Assembly: GCA_944393255.1 (NCBI GenBank)
Contig: CALXZP010000036.1
Location: 1-33,249 of the forward strand
Source: an uncultured Clostridia bacterium
GTDB lineage: Bacteria > Bacillota > Clostridia > UBA1381
Reading direction: 5' to 3'
DNA length: 33,249 bases
A program made the position numbers and the translations under genes. Below, piece after piece: positions 1 to 7,825 of this stretch. Position 1 is the first letter of the stretch; each line of letters begins with the position of its first letter. The notes under the pieces are model-generated. The model was given only the letters and a program-made list of their open reading frames with translations, was not told the origin of the DNA and did not search any database.

Positions 1-55
1 ATTTATGTTAGAATAGAAATAATCAAGATATTTCCGGAACGGAGGGTAAGGTTAT

Positions 56-751
56 ATGGCTGTATTCGCTTTGGGCGACCTTCATCTGCCGCTCGGCATA
101 GACAAGCCTATGAACAAGTTCGGCAGGCAGTGGGACAATTATGTTGAACGAATAGCCGACAGCTGGCAGAGCCTGGTCGGAGAAAACGATACCGTCGTCA
201 TCCCGGGCGACCTCTCATGGGCGACCTATATAGAACAGGCGGAACGTGATTTTGAATATCTCGAGCGTCTGAACGGAAGAAAGATCATTGTAAAGGGCAA
301 TCATGACTACTGGTGGACTACCATGTCCAAGATGAATGAGTATATAAGCGCGCACGGGTTTGACAGTATATCGTTTTTGCAGAACAATTCGTATACTGCG
401 GACGGCGTATCCATATGCGGTACGCGCGGCTGGATATATCCGGCGTCAGACGGCTTCAGCGAGGCTGACAGGAAATATCATTCAAGAGAGGTGGCGCGGC
501 TTGAGCTTTCTCTGAAATGCGCCGAAACGGATGAGATATATGTATTCACGCATTACCCGCCGATGTCGCGCGCCTGCGAGGGGAACGATTTTACTGAGAT
601 GATGAAGCGTTACGGGGTAAAAAAATGCATTTACGGACATCTTCATGCAAACACGCACTGCAACAGGATAGCGCCGGAAGCGGACGGGATAGAATACATA
701 CTGGTCTCATCGGACTATCTGAGATTTGAGCCTGAGCTGATAAAGGGCTGA
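56..751 (+). CDS. Metallophosphoesterase (calcineurin-like, COG1768-type predicted phosphohydrolase)
   Basis: The 231-residue protein carries the binuclear-metal phosphoesterase motifs in the expected order: D8-x-H10 in GDLHL, GD in the PGDLSW stretch near residue 50, GNHD at 81-84 followed by YWW, and GHLH at 194-197. There is no signal peptide or membrane segment, so it should act in the cytoplasm. The GNHDYWW signature fits the family of small soluble predicted phosphohydrolases; its substrate is not known to me. The start ATG follows a GGAGGG site at a suitable distance. A GtrA-family gene follows 22 bases later and a second phosphoesterase after that, so the three may be co-transcribed. 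The upstream promoter lies outside the window or was not recognised in bases 1-55. Confidence 0.9.
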   Translation: MAVFALGDLHLPLGIDKPMNKFGRQWDNYVERIADSWQSLVGENDTVVIPGDLSWATYIEQAERDFEYLERLNGRKIIVKGNHDYWWTTMSKMNEYISAHGFDSISFLQNNSYTADGVSICGTRGWIYPASDGFSEADRKYHSREVARLELSLKCAETDEIYVFTHYPPMSRACEGNDFTEMMKRYGVKKCIYGHLHANTHCNRIAPEADGIEYILVSSDYLRFEPELIKG

Positions 752-773
752 CACGTAAGGAAGGATAAAATAA

Positions 774-1202
774 ATGGATATAAAGGGATTTTTAAAAAGC
801 TTTTTCAATATAATGTTCTGGAAGTTCATCTTGGTCGGGCTGGTGAATACAGCGGTGGGCATGGGCGCGATGTATCTGTATTACAATCTTGTGAACGACA
901 ATACGCTTATCGCTTTTACTATAAATATTGTTATCGGCAGTGTTGTGAGCTTCTTTTTAAACAAGAATTTCACTTTTAAAAAGAAGGGCGAAACGGGCAG
1001 CTCTGTAGTTAAGTTTATAATAAATATAGCCGTATGCTATGCGGTGTCATATGCGATCGCAGACGTGCTCGTGCCGCATGTTTTGTCGGGGCTGTCAAGA
1101 ACGGTCGTGGACAATATATCCATGTTTGTAAGCTCATGTCTGTTCGTGGCCTGCAATTATGTCGGTCAAAGATTTTTCGTGTTCAAAAAGAAAGCACAGT
1201 GA
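774..1202 (+). CDS. GtrA family membrane protein
   Basis: This 142-residue protein has four hydrophobic segments (roughly 15-38, 44-62, 76-98 and 112-132) separated by short basic loops. The FxLVGLxNT motif near residue 20 and the SFxxNKxxTF motif near residue 60 are typical of the GtrA/DPMS-associated family. Members are thought to move or present lipid-linked sugars (for example undecaprenyl-phosphate glucose) for cell-surface glycosylation. No glycosyltransferase partner sits beside it, so its substrate is unknown. The start ATG follows AAGGAAGG. The length is normal for the family. Confidence 0.88.
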   Translation: MDIKGFLKSFFNIMFWKFILVGLVNTAVGMGAMYLYYNLVNDNTLIAFTINIVIGSVVSFFLNKNFTFKKKGETGSSVVKFIINIAVCYAVSYAIADVLVPHVLSGLSRTVVDNISMFVSSCLFVACNYVGQRFFVFKKKAQ

Positions 1203-1251
1203 TAATACCGCACGGTAACGGCGAATACGCAATATGATATGAGGTGTTTTT

Positions 1252-1767
1252 ATGAAGATAATGATAGCCTCCGACATCCATGGCTCGGAGTATTACGCAA
1301 AGCTGCTGATCGGGGCGTACCGCAGAAGCGGCGCGCAGCGGCTGGTCCTTCTGGGCGACCTGCTCTATCACGGGCCGCGCAATGAACTGCCGGAGGGATA
1401 CGCGCCGAAAAAAGTAATAGAGCTGCTGAACTCTGCGGCTGACGAGATACTGTGCGTGCGCGGCAACTGCGATACCGAGGTGGATCAGATGGTGCTGGAT
1501 TTTCCCATAATGGCGGACTATGCCGTTATTTTCCTCGGAGACCGGATGTTCTATCTTACTCACGGTCATAAATACGGAGCGGATAATTTTCCGAATGTGA
1601 AGCCGGGAGACGGCATCATACAGGGGCATACGCACGTACCGATGTATGAGGAGAGGAACGGAGTGCTGTGCATAAACCCCGGTTCGGTATCCATACCTAA
1701 GGAGGGCAGCGCTCATCAGTGCATGCTGTATGAAAACGGAGCGTTTGAGGTAATAACGCTTGAGTAA
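1252..1767 (+). CDS. yfcE: YfcE-type phosphodiesterase (MPE superfamily)
   Basis: The 171-residue protein begins with the metal-binding motif SDIHG (D8, H10). It continues with LLGDLLYHGPRN near residue 35, GNCD near 75, THGH near 103 and GHTHVP near 126, which together define the YfcE/MJ0936 family of single-domain metal-dependent phosphodiesterases. Family members hydrolyse model substrates such as bis-pNPP; the natural substrate here cannot be inferred. The start ATG sits after a GAGGTG ribosome site. It is the last gene before a clear new promoter at 1783, so it probably ends the first transcription unit. No strong terminator is visible between them. Confidence 0.9.
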   Translation: MKIMIASDIHGSEYYAKLLIGAYRRSGAQRLVLLGDLLYHGPRNELPEGYAPKKVIELLNSAADEILCVRGNCDTEVDQMVLDFPIMADYAVIFLGDRMFYLTHGHKYGADNFPNVKPGDGIIQGHTHVPMYEERNGVLCINPGSVSIPKEGSAHQCMLYENGAFEVITLE

Positions 1768-1782
1768 GCCGTGAAATTATAC

Positions 1783-1811
1783 TTGACAAAACGGCATATT
1801 CATGGTAAAAT
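1783..1811 (+). promoter_or_regulatory. Sigma-A promoter of the thi operon
   Basis: TTGACA at 1783-1788 and TAAAAT at 1806-1811 are separated by 17 bp, a near-perfect housekeeping promoter. The start of transcription is predicted about 1818-1820, directly before the hairpin leader at 1828-1891. Confidence 0.85.
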
Positions 1812-1827
1812 TGATTTGATATTGTGC

Positions 1828-1891
1828 AAAGAGATCAAATAAAGGGGCGCACCACCACGGGTACGAAGCTCTTGTTTTGGTCTCTTTTTTT
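1828..1891 (+). promoter_or_regulatory. Structured leader/terminator upstream of thiS (candidate thiS-type cis-regulatory RNA)
   Basis: The outer stem pairs 1828-1839 with 1876-1887 (12 bp, one G-U) and runs into a T tract at 1885-1891, so it looks like an intrinsic terminator. It encloses a second stem, AGGGGC (about 1844-1849) with GCTCTT (about 1868-1873), and a C-rich apical region containing ACCACCACGGGT. The intricate loop is more than a plain terminator needs. The element lies between a strong promoter and thiS, and none of the conserved TPP-riboswitch segments (for example CTGAGA or the ACCTGATCTGG region) is present. A conserved RNA called the thiS motif has been described upstream of Firmicute thiS genes; this could be a member, but I matched it by position and not by alignment. 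Confidence 0.6.
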
Positions 1892-1928
1892 ACAAAACAA
1901 ACCTTATACGGCAGTCGGGAGTGATAAA

Positions 1929-2126
1929 ATGATAAAAGTAAACGGAGAAGCCGTAAACGGCATGGACGGCGTTACGGTGTCGGAGCTTCTCAGCGGGCGC
2001 GGGTATAAGACCGTGTTCATTGCCGTGGAGCTGAACGGCGCGGTCGTCAAAAAGGATGAGTACGCAGACTGCGTTCTCAAGGACGGCGATACGGTAGAGA
2101 TAGTTAATTTCGTCGGCGGAGGCTGA
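1929..2126 (+). CDS. thiS: Sulfur carrier protein ThiS
   Basis: The 65-residue protein has the ubiquitin-like MoaD/ThiS pattern: an MIKVNGE start, an AVELNG strand near the middle, a GDTVEIV strand and a C-terminal GGG. The terminal Gly-Gly is adenylated by ThiF and converted to a thiocarboxylate, which donates sulfur to thiazole synthase ThiG. I chose the ATG at 1929 because it follows a GGGAG ribosome site and gives the normal family length. An in-frame GTG at 1824 would start inside the terminator hairpin and add 35 residues unrelated to the family. It is the first gene of the thiS-F-G-H-E operon. Confidence 0.93.
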   Translation: MIKVNGEAVNGMDGVTVSELLSGRGYKTVFIAVELNGAVVKKDEYADCVLKDGDTVEIVNFVGGG

Positions 2127-2129
2127 TAT

Positions 2130-2780
2130 ATGGATATGGGAAAACATATACCGTCCGAGGCGGAATTTGAAAAAATAATGATCGAGCGGCATACCCGTCC
2201 CGTATATGAAGCGCTGAAAAACAGCTCCGCTGCGGTAGCGGGGCTGGGAGGGCTCGGCTCAAACATAGCCGTATCGCTGGTGCGCGCCGGAGTGGGGAAG
2301 CTGCTGCTTGTCGATTTCGACAGGGTGGATTTGAGCAATCTGAACAGACAGCAGTATAATGCCGACGATATAGGCATGTACAAGACCGAGGCGCTTAAGC
2401 GGACGCTTGAACGTATCCATCCGTATGCGGAGATAGAGACCAAAACGGTGCGTGTAACGGAGGAGAACGCCGCGGAGCTGTTCGGAAGCTTCCGTATAGT
2501 CTGCGAGGCGTTCGACCGGGCGGATCAGAAGGCGATGCTTATAAATACGCTGCTCAGCCGGTGTCCGGAAACGGTCGTAGTATCAGGCTCCGGCATGGCG
2601 GGAATGCTCAGCGCGAACAGCATAAAAACGCGCAGAGCCTTCGACCGGCTTTATATATGCGGCGACGAAGCGACCGACATACGTGACGCGAACGGGCTTA
2701 TGGCTCCGCGCGTAGCGGTGTGCGCGAACCATCAGGCCAATATGGTATTGAGGCTCATGCTCGGTGAAGCTGAGCCGTAA
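2130..2780 (+). CDS. thiF: ThiS adenylyltransferase ThiF (short, family-2 form)
   Basis: This 216-residue E1-like enzyme has the nucleotide-binding GLGGLGSN motif near residue 40, followed by the [16 protein letters not shown] stretch typical of MoeB/ThiF/HesA enzymes. It would use ATP to adenylate the ThiS C terminus. It is shorter than E. coli ThiF and lacks the usual C-terminal CxxC zinc ribbon, which matches the short ThiF form found next to thiS-thiG-thiH in many anaerobes. The start ATG is three bases after the thiS stop, with a GGAGG site inside the end of thiS, so translation is probably coupled. Confidence 0.9.
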   Translation: MDMGKHIPSEAEFEKIMIERHTRPVYEALKNSSAAVAGLGGLGSNIAVSLVRAGVGKLLLVDFDRVDLSNLNRQQYNADDIGMYKTEALKRTLERIHPYAEIETKTVRVTEENAAELFGSFRIVCEAFDRADQKAMLINTLLSRCPETVVVSGSGMAGMLSANSIKTRRAFDRLYICGDEATDIRDANGLMAPRVAVCANHQANMVLRLMLGEAEP

Positions 2781-2811
2781 CGAAAAAGATCAATCGAAAG
2801 GACATATATTT

Positions 2812-3591
2812 ATGAAAGACATATTTAAGCTTGGAGACCACGAATTCACATCGAGGTTCATTCTCGGTTCGGGAAAGTATTCACTCGATCTGATAAAGGC
2901 GGCAGTGGAAAATGCGGGTGCGCAGATAATCACTCTCGCACTGCGCCGCGCGGCAGCCGGAAATGTTGCCAATATACTTGATTACATACCCAAGGGCGTT
3001 ACGCTGCTCCCGAATACCTCCGGCGCAAGGAATGCGGAGGAGGCTGTAAGGATAGCGCATCTTGCCAGAGAGGTAGGCTGCGGAGATTTTATAAAGATAG
3101 AATGCATACGCGATTCAAAATATCTGCTGCCTGATAACTATGAAACGGCAAAGGCTGCGGAGATACTGGCCAAGGAGGGGTATGTTGTAATGCCATACAT
3201 GTATCCCGACCTGAACGCCGCAAGGGATATGATGAACGCCGGCGCGGCGTGCATTATGCCGCTCGGCGCGCCTATAGGCACGAACAAGGGGCTTTGCACG
3301 AAAGAGTTTATACAGATACTTATAGACGAGATACCGCTGCCTGTGATAGTTGACGCCGGTATCGGCAGACCGTCTCAGGCATGCGAGGCAATGGAGATGG
3401 GAGCGGCCGCGGTGATGGCGAACACGGCTATAGCTACGGCGGGCGATGTTCCGGCGATGGCGGAGGCGTTTAAAAAGGCAATTGAAGCCGGAAGAACGGC
3501 GTATCTAAGCAAGCCCGGGCGGGTGCTCGAAAAGGGAGCTTCCGCTTCGTCGCCGCTCACTGGCTTTCTTGAGGACAGGGGTGAAGCATGA
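2812..3591 (+). CDS. thiG: Thiazole synthase ThiG
   Basis: The 259-residue TIM-barrel enzyme forms the thiazole ring from deoxyxylulose 5-phosphate, ThiS-thiocarboxylate and dehydroglycine. The Schiff-base lysine is K95 in FIKIE. The GSGKY start region, the MPLGAPIG loop and the [10 protein letters not shown] phosphate-binding region are all present. The ATG at 2812 has a GAAAGGA site and gives the normal length; an in-frame ATG at 2764 would overlap thiF and add 16 atypical residues. The stop codon overlaps the thiH start (ATGA type). Confidence 0.96.
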   Translation: MKDIFKLGDHEFTSRFILGSGKYSLDLIKAAVENAGAQIITLALRRAAAGNVANILDYIPKGVTLLPNTSGARNAEEAVRIAHLAREVGCGDFIKIECIRDSKYLLPDNYETAKAAEILAKEGYVVMPYMYPDLNAARDMMNAGAACIMPLGAPIGTNKGLCTKEFIQILIDEIPLPVIVDAGIGRPSQACEAMEMGAAAVMANTAIATAGDVPAMAEAFKKAIEAGRTAYLSKPGRVLEKGASASSPLTGFLEDRGEA

Positions 3592-4748
3592 TGCAGGAGA
3601 GGATAGACCATATGAAATACCTCCCGGATATGGAGGTCATAAATTCCGATATGCTTGAAAGGGTCGTATCCGAGATGGAAGGATATGATTATTCGGAGTT
3701 TACAGCAGAGGACGTAAAAGCCGCGCTCAGAGCCGATGTTCTCTCGCCGCGCGGTTTCCAAGCGCTGCTTTCTCCGGCGGCGGAGCCGTTTATAGAAGAG
3801 CTGGCGCAAAGGGCGCAGGCGGAAACGAGAAAGCATTTCGGAAACTCGGTGATGATGTTCACTCCTGTTTATATAGCTAATTACTGCGAGAATTACTGTA
3901 TATACTGCGGCTTCAACTGTCATAACAAAATACGCAGGGCGAAGCTGAACGAAGAGGAGATAGAGCGCGAATTTATCGAGATAGCCAAGACCGGTCTGCA
4001 GGAGGTGCTTATCCTGACCGGCGAGAGCAGGAAGATGTCGGATGTAAAATACATAGGAGAGGCATGCAGGATAGCGAGAAAGTATTTCAATGTGATAGGC
4101 GTTGAGGTATACCCGATGAATTCGGATGAATACAGGTATCTGCACGAGTGCGGAGCGGACTATGTAACGGTGTTTCAGGAGACATACAACAGCGATAAAT
4201 ATGAAACGCTGCATCTTGAGGGGCACAAGCGCATATTCCCGTACCGCTTTTATGCCCAGGAACGCGCCGTTATGGGCGGTATGCGCGGGGTAGGTTTTGC
4301 CGCGCTGCTCGGACTGGACGATTTCAGAAAGGACGCGTTTGCCACCGGATACCACGCGTATCTTCTGCAGCAGAAATATCCGCATGCCGAGATAGCGGTG
4401 TCCTGCCCGAGGCTGAGACCGATAATAAACAACGAGAGCATCAATCCGAAGGATGTGCACGAAAAGCAGCTGCTGCAGGTGATCTGCGCATACAGGCTGT
4501 TCCTGCCGTTTGCGAGCATAACCATATCTACAAGGGAGTGCGAGCGGTTCCGCGATAATATAATAAAGATCGCCGCAACGAAGATATCGGGCGGCGTAAG
4601 CGTAGGTATAGGCGGTCACGGCGAAAACGGAGAGGAAAAGGGCGACGAGCAGTTCGATATATCAGACGGCAGAAGCGTGCAGGAGGTATATGAGGCGATA
4701 GAAAGAGCCGGTATGCAGCCGGTGATGAGCGATTATATCTATGTATGA
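3588..4748 (+). CDS. thiH: 2-iminoacetate synthase ThiH (radical SAM tyrosine lyase)
   Basis: The 386-residue protein has the radical SAM cluster motif C100-x3-C104-x2-C107 in [11 protein letters not shown], the form typical of ThiH. ThiH cleaves tyrosine to p-cresol and dehydroglycine, the glycine-imine used by ThiG. Its use in place of the oxygen-dependent glycine oxidase ThiO points to an anaerobe. The start overlaps the end of thiG by four bases; an ATG at 3591 immediately after is equally possible. The C terminus overlaps the thiE start by eight bases. Confidence 0.96.
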   Translation: MMQERIDHMKYLPDMEVINSDMLERVVSEMEGYDYSEFTAEDVKAALRADVLSPRGFQALLSPAAEPFIEELAQRAQAETRKHFGNSVMMFTPVYIANYCENYCIYCGFNCHNKIRRAKLNEEEIEREFIEIAKTGLQEVLILTGESRKMSDVKYIGEACRIARKYFNVIGVEVYPMNSDEYRYLHECGADYVTVFQETYNSDKYETLHLEGHKRIFPYRFYAQERAVMGGMRGVGFAALLGLDDFRKDAFATGYHAYLLQQKYPHAEIAVSCPRLRPIINNESINPKDVHEKQLLQVICAYRLFLPFASITISTRECERFRDNIIKIAATKISGGVSVGIGGHGENGEEKGDEQFDISDGRSVQEVYEAIERAGMQPVMSDYIYV

Positions 4749-5346
4749 GCTTATCTGCGTATCAAACAGGCATATATTTTATGATACATTCGGAAGGAGC
4801 GCTTCGTTTGAAAATAGGATACGCAGGATACTGAGCTGCGGTATCGGCGTTATACTCCGCGAGAAAGATATGGGCGAGGATGAGTATTATGCTTTGCTCC
4901 GCGCCATAGGCGACAGCCGCGTTACTGCGCATACCTTTGCCGGAGCCGCGCGCAGGTTTGGGTGCAGGTCGGTGCATTTGCCGCTGAGCGTGCTGAGAGA
5001 TACGGATGTGTCGGATATCGAGTATGTGGGAAGCTCCGTGCATTCGGCTGCGGAGGCCGCGGAGGCTGAGGCGCTCGGCGCTTCGCGTATAACCGCGGGA
5101 CATGTTTTTGCGACCGACTGTAAAAAGGGTCTTAAACCGCGCGGAACGGACTTTATCGCCGGTGTGGCGGCGGCTGTGAAAATACCGGTGTACGCGATAG
5201 GCGGGATATCTCCCGATAACGCGCAGGAGACGGTAAAAGCCGGTGCGGCCGGGGTCTGCGTGATGTCGGGATTTATGCGGTGCGAAGATCCCAAGGCATA
5301 TGCGGATATGTTCAAGGGGCATAAACCGGGGCCTGAGCACATATAA
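4741..5346 (+). CDS. thiE: Thiamine phosphate synthase family protein (ThiE/TenI-like)
   Basis: The 201-residue TIM-barrel protein has the ICVSNRHIF start, the VGSSVHS segment, the TAGHVFATDCKKG loop and the VYAIGGISPDNA phosphate-binding loop of the ThiE/TenI superfamily. ThiE joins the thiazole and pyrimidine moieties; TenI-like members isomerise the thiazole instead. From sequence alone I cannot fully separate the two, but position at the end of a thiazole operon fits either. The start lies inside thiH without a strong ribosome site of its own, suggesting translational coupling. No thiC or thiD lies in this window, so the pyrimidine branch must be encoded elsewhere or be absent. Confidence 0.85.
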   Translation: MYELICVSNRHIFYDTFGRSASFENRIRRILSCGIGVILREKDMGEDEYYALLRAIGDSRVTAHTFAGAARRFGCRSVHLPLSVLRDTDVSDIEYVGSSVHSAAEAAEAEALGASRITAGHVFATDCKKGLKPRGTDFIAGVAAAVKIPVYAIGGISPDNAQETVKAGAAGVCVMSGFMRCEDPKAYADMFKGHKPGPEHI

Positions 5347-5417
5347 ATCTACAGAATAAGGATGGGCGGCTTTTAAGCGGCCCGTGATATATTTCAGGAA
5401 AGGAATGATCGTTCGGA

Positions 5418-6563
5418 ATGAAAAAAATAATTGCGGCAGCGGTATCGGCGGCTATGGTGTGCTTACAGATATCGGCGTGCGCGGCGGCGGAGACCGCCGA
5501 TTATTCATGGGCTGAAACGGAAATGGAGTACTGCTTTGAAAACGGTATCATGACCGGAGACGAAAACGGCGAGCTTGATCCGGGAGGTACGCTCACCCGA
5601 GCGCAGATGGCAAAGATGCTTGCGGAGAGCTTTGACAGAACGGGCACTGCGGACGCCGGTACGGAGCAGTTTTCGGATGTGGATGCGGGAGCGTGGTATT
5701 ATGATTACGCTCTTGATATAAAGCAGTATATGACGGAACCGGGCAGCGAATTTAACGGCGATGAGCCCGTAACGCGCGAGGAATTTGCCGCTACGCTTGT
5801 CAGGGCGAGCGGTCTGACCGCTTCGAACATACGCAATTCCGGGATACTCGATGAAAATTTTGAGGACTCCGGTGAGGTGTCGTCAAAATACAAGACGCTT
5901 CTTTCCATTGCGGTCGAACGCGCGTATTTCAGAGGCTCGGACGGGTATCTGCGTCCAAAGGATATGCTCACGCGCGCGGAGGTGTGCGCGCTGCTGTATA
6001 GAGTGATAGAGAACAATAACGGAAATATCACTCTTACATGGGAGGATCTGGGCGTAAGACAGAGCTATACGCCGCTTCTCGGCGAAGCGGAGGTATCGCA
6101 GGAGTCGGCTAAGGCGTGGGCGGCGGCGCGCGGAGCGGCGCAGCTGTTTATAGACGCTGCCGATTATTATTGGCAGTACGGCGAGCTCACCGGGATACGC
6201 GCCGACGTGCTCTATGCTCAGGCGGCAAAGGAGACCGGTTTTGGGAAGTACGGAGGCGCGGTGACTGCGGACATGAACAATTTTGCAGGGATAAAGAAAT
6301 ACGGCGCGTCCGGAGACGCAAAAGACGATCATGAATCATTCGCCACGCAGGAGGACGGCGTGCGTGCGCACTTTAACCATATGAGCGCGTATGTCGGTCT
6401 TGCGCCGATAGGAGAAGTGCATGGCAGATACAATTCGGTCGTAAATATGCCATGGGCGGGAACTGTAAAGAATGCAGAGGCGCTCGGCGGCAAATGGTGT
6501 CCGGATCTGTATTATGGATATGCGATAGTGAACAGTCTCATGTCCGGAATGAAAAATTACTGA
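5418..6563 (+). CDS. Secreted SLH-domain protein with C-terminal glucosaminidase domain
   Basis: The 381-residue protein starts with a signal peptide (MKKIIAAAVSAAMV, hydrophobic to about residue 24). Three S-layer homology repeats follow (about 30-75, 80-140 and 145-205), recognisable by FENGIMTGDENGELDPGG, FSDVDAGAWYYDYA and YFRGSDGYLRPKDMLTRAE. SLH repeats bind pyruvylated secondary wall polymer. The C-terminal region (about 225-378) is a mannosyl-glycoprotein endo-beta-N-acetylglucosaminidase type domain (PF01832 family); AQAAKETGFGKYGG holds the likely catalytic Glu and MNNFAGIKKYG is a conserved block. It should cleave peptidoglycan glycan strands on the cell surface. It is followed by terminator-like hairpins, so it is probably monocistronic. 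Confidence 0.88.
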   Translation: MKKIIAAAVSAAMVCLQISACAAAETADYSWAETEMEYCFENGIMTGDENGELDPGGTLTRAQMAKMLAESFDRTGTADAGTEQFSDVDAGAWYYDYALDIKQYMTEPGSEFNGDEPVTREEFAATLVRASGLTASNIRNSGILDENFEDSGEVSSKYKTLLSIAVERAYFRGSDGYLRPKDMLTRAEVCALLYRVIENNNGNITLTWEDLGVRQSYTPLLGEAEVSQESAKAWAAARGAAQLFIDAADYYWQYGELTGIRADVLYAQAAKETGFGKYGGAVTADMNNFAGIKKYGASGDAKDDHESFATQEDGVRAHFNHMSAYVGLAPIGEVHGRYNSVVNMPWAGTVKNAEALGGKWCPDLYYGYAIVNSLMSGMKNY

Positions 6564-6575
6564 CGCTGATCATAT

Positions 6576-6601
6576 CCGCCGCACGGCTCAGCGTGCGGCG
6601 G
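6576..6601 (+). terminator. GC-rich hairpin after the SLH-glucosaminidase gene
   Basis: CCGCCGCACG at 6576-6585 pairs perfectly with CGTGCGGCGG at 6592-6601 around a 6-nt loop. There is no T run directly after it. It probably works together with the palindrome at 6611-6644 to end or stabilise the transcript. Confidence 0.6.
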
Positions 6602-6610
6602 AGACAGACC

Positions 6611-6650
6611 TGCTTTAAGGGCGGCGGCCGCCGCCCTTAAAGCATATTTT
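6611..6650. terminator. 34-bp perfect palindrome, likely bidirectional terminator
   Basis: Bases 6611-6627 are the exact reverse complement of 6628-6644 (TGCTTTAAGGGCGGCGG and its complement), followed by ATATTTT on the + strand. The A/T-rich outer arms and GC-rich centre are what a bidirectional intrinsic terminator looks like. With no loop bases, the transcript would fold with a small frayed loop. Confidence 0.65.
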
Positions 6651-6704
6651 ACGGAGGAAAAGATACTTTTCCAAAACAGCTTTGTGAAAGGAGCTGACAG
6701 AAAG

Positions 6705-7079
6705 ATGGAAGAAAAGAAACCGACCGCGGAAGACTTTTTTGAAAAGGAAGAAAAGCGTGAAACAAAGAGAAAAATCTTAAAAATATTATTGATACCGTTG
6801 TACTATATTATCTATATCCCGCTGTTCGTTATGTGCTGGAGAGCTGATGATATCGATTTTAAACTGCAGCTGTTCATGGCATTTTTGCTGTTTTCTCCGG
6901 TTATGTATTATTTGTATCAGTTTAAATCCGAGCTGATGTTTGAAATATCATATTTATTTAAGCCTGAGGTGAAAGACCCGGAGCCGTCTGACTGGTATTA
7001 CATCAGCAGCGCGCTGTTTTCTTATCTGTTCCTGCTTATAGGGCCTGTAATATCGGTATGCGCATTGTTATTCCCCTAA
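6705..7079 (+). CDS. Small membrane protein of unknown function
   Basis: I do not recognise a family. The 124-residue product starts with a highly charged stretch (about residues 1-22, rich in E and K) and continues with three hydrophobic segments (about 24-42, 50-68 and 96-122). A conserved-looking FKPEVKDPEPSDWYY loop lies before the last one. I chose the ATG at 6705 because it lies 11 bases after AAAGGAG; an in-frame GTG at 6684 lies upstream of that site. The gene is richer in A/T than its neighbours. It is isolated between the palindrome at 6611 and the promoter at 7106. Confidence 0.7.
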   Translation: MEEKKPTAEDFFEKEEKRETKRKILKILLIPLYYIIYIPLFVMCWRADDIDFKLQLFMAFLLFSPVMYYLYQFKSELMFEISYLFKPEVKDPEPSDWYYISSALFSYLFLLIGPVISVCALLFP

Positions 7080-7105
7080 AAATAAAATAAAAAACGAAAA
7101 AATAC

Positions 7106-7134
7106 TTTACAAAATTCCCTTAACAAGGTATAAT
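7106..7134 (+). promoter_or_regulatory. Sigma-A promoter of the M50 protease-scpAB unit
   Basis: TTTACA at 7106-7111 and a consensus TATAAT at 7129-7134 are separated by 17 bp. Transcription should begin near 7141, which rules out the TTG at 7139 as a start codon and supports the ATG at 7175. Confidence 0.85.
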
Positions 7135-7174
7135 ATATTTGAAAAAGATCTTTACGACCGTACGGAGGAATGTA

Positions 7175-7825
7175 ATGTCATATTTAATTGAAAGACTGAT
7201 AATGGTGCCAATAGTTCTTATAGCGCTGACCTTTCATGAGTTTTCTCATGGCTTCGTTTCAACGAAGCTCGGCGATCCCACGCCTCGGCTTACGGGCAGG
7301 ATGACGCTTAATCCGCTTGCGCACCTCGATCCTGTGGGAACGATACTGATGATATTGACAGGCTTCGGCTGGGCAAAGCCTGTGCAGATAGATCCGCGCT
7401 ATTACAGAAAACCGAAATGGGGCATGGCCCTGACAGCGCTTGCGGGGCCGCTCTCAAATCTTCTGCTTGCGTTCGCCGCTATGCTTTTGTATACGCTCAT
7501 CTTTGTGGTAAGCTACAAAACGGGGCTGTTTGCCGAGTCGCTCTCGGCCATTGCTGGATTTTTTCTGACGTTTGCTCAGGTGAACCTTTGCTTTATGGTG
7601 TTCAATCTGATACCTATACCGCCGCTTGACGGCTCGCGCGTGCTCGGACTGTTCCTGTCGGAGCGGGCTTATTTCAAGCTGCAGAGGTTTGAGCGTTACA
7701 GCATGATACTCATCATCGTTCTTTCTCTGTTCAATGTATTCTCAAGGATAATAGGAACGGGAGTCTCTGTGGTACTGGGAAGCATAATAGATATATGTAA
7801 TATGATAGTTCGGCTGGTGGTGTGA
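7175..7825 (+). CDS. Site-2 protease family protein (M50 zinc metallopeptidase)
   Basis: The 216-residue integral membrane protein has the zinc motif H21-E22-F-S-H25 inside its first membrane helix, and the third ligand region IPIPPLDGSRVL with D152 near the end of another. The TGRMTLNPLAHLDPVGT segment is typical of the short, PDZ-free S2P group found next to scpA in Firmicutes. Such proteases cut membrane-embedded regulators; the substrate here is unknown. The start ATG follows ACGGAGG. The stop codon overlaps the scpA start by one base. Confidence 0.9.
   Translation: MSYLIERLIMVPIVLIALTFHEFSHGFVSTKLGDPTPRLTGRMTLNPLAHLDPVGTILMILTGFGWAKPVQIDPRYYRKPKWGMALTALAGPLSNLLLAFAAMLLYTLIFVVSYKTGLFAESLSAIAGFFLTFAQVNLCFMVFNLIPIPPLDGSRVLGLFLSERAYFKLQRFERYSMILIIVLSLFNVFSRIIGTGVSVVLGSIIDICNMIVRLVV

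Noticed and set aside
1790..1930. TPP riboswitch before the thiamine genes
   Set aside because: The conserved TPP-box segments are missing; only a compact hairpin/terminator is present.
3375..4619. Long open frame on the - strand across thiG and thiH
   Set aside because: It is antisense to two well-recognised genes, has no ribosome site or family features, and reflects codon bias on the opposite strand. The same applies to the other long - strand frames, such as 16238-17131.
7139..7174. Upstream TTG start for the M50 protease
   Set aside because: It lies at the predicted transcription start of the promoter at 7106-7134 and has no ribosome site; the ATG at 7175 follows ACGGAGG.
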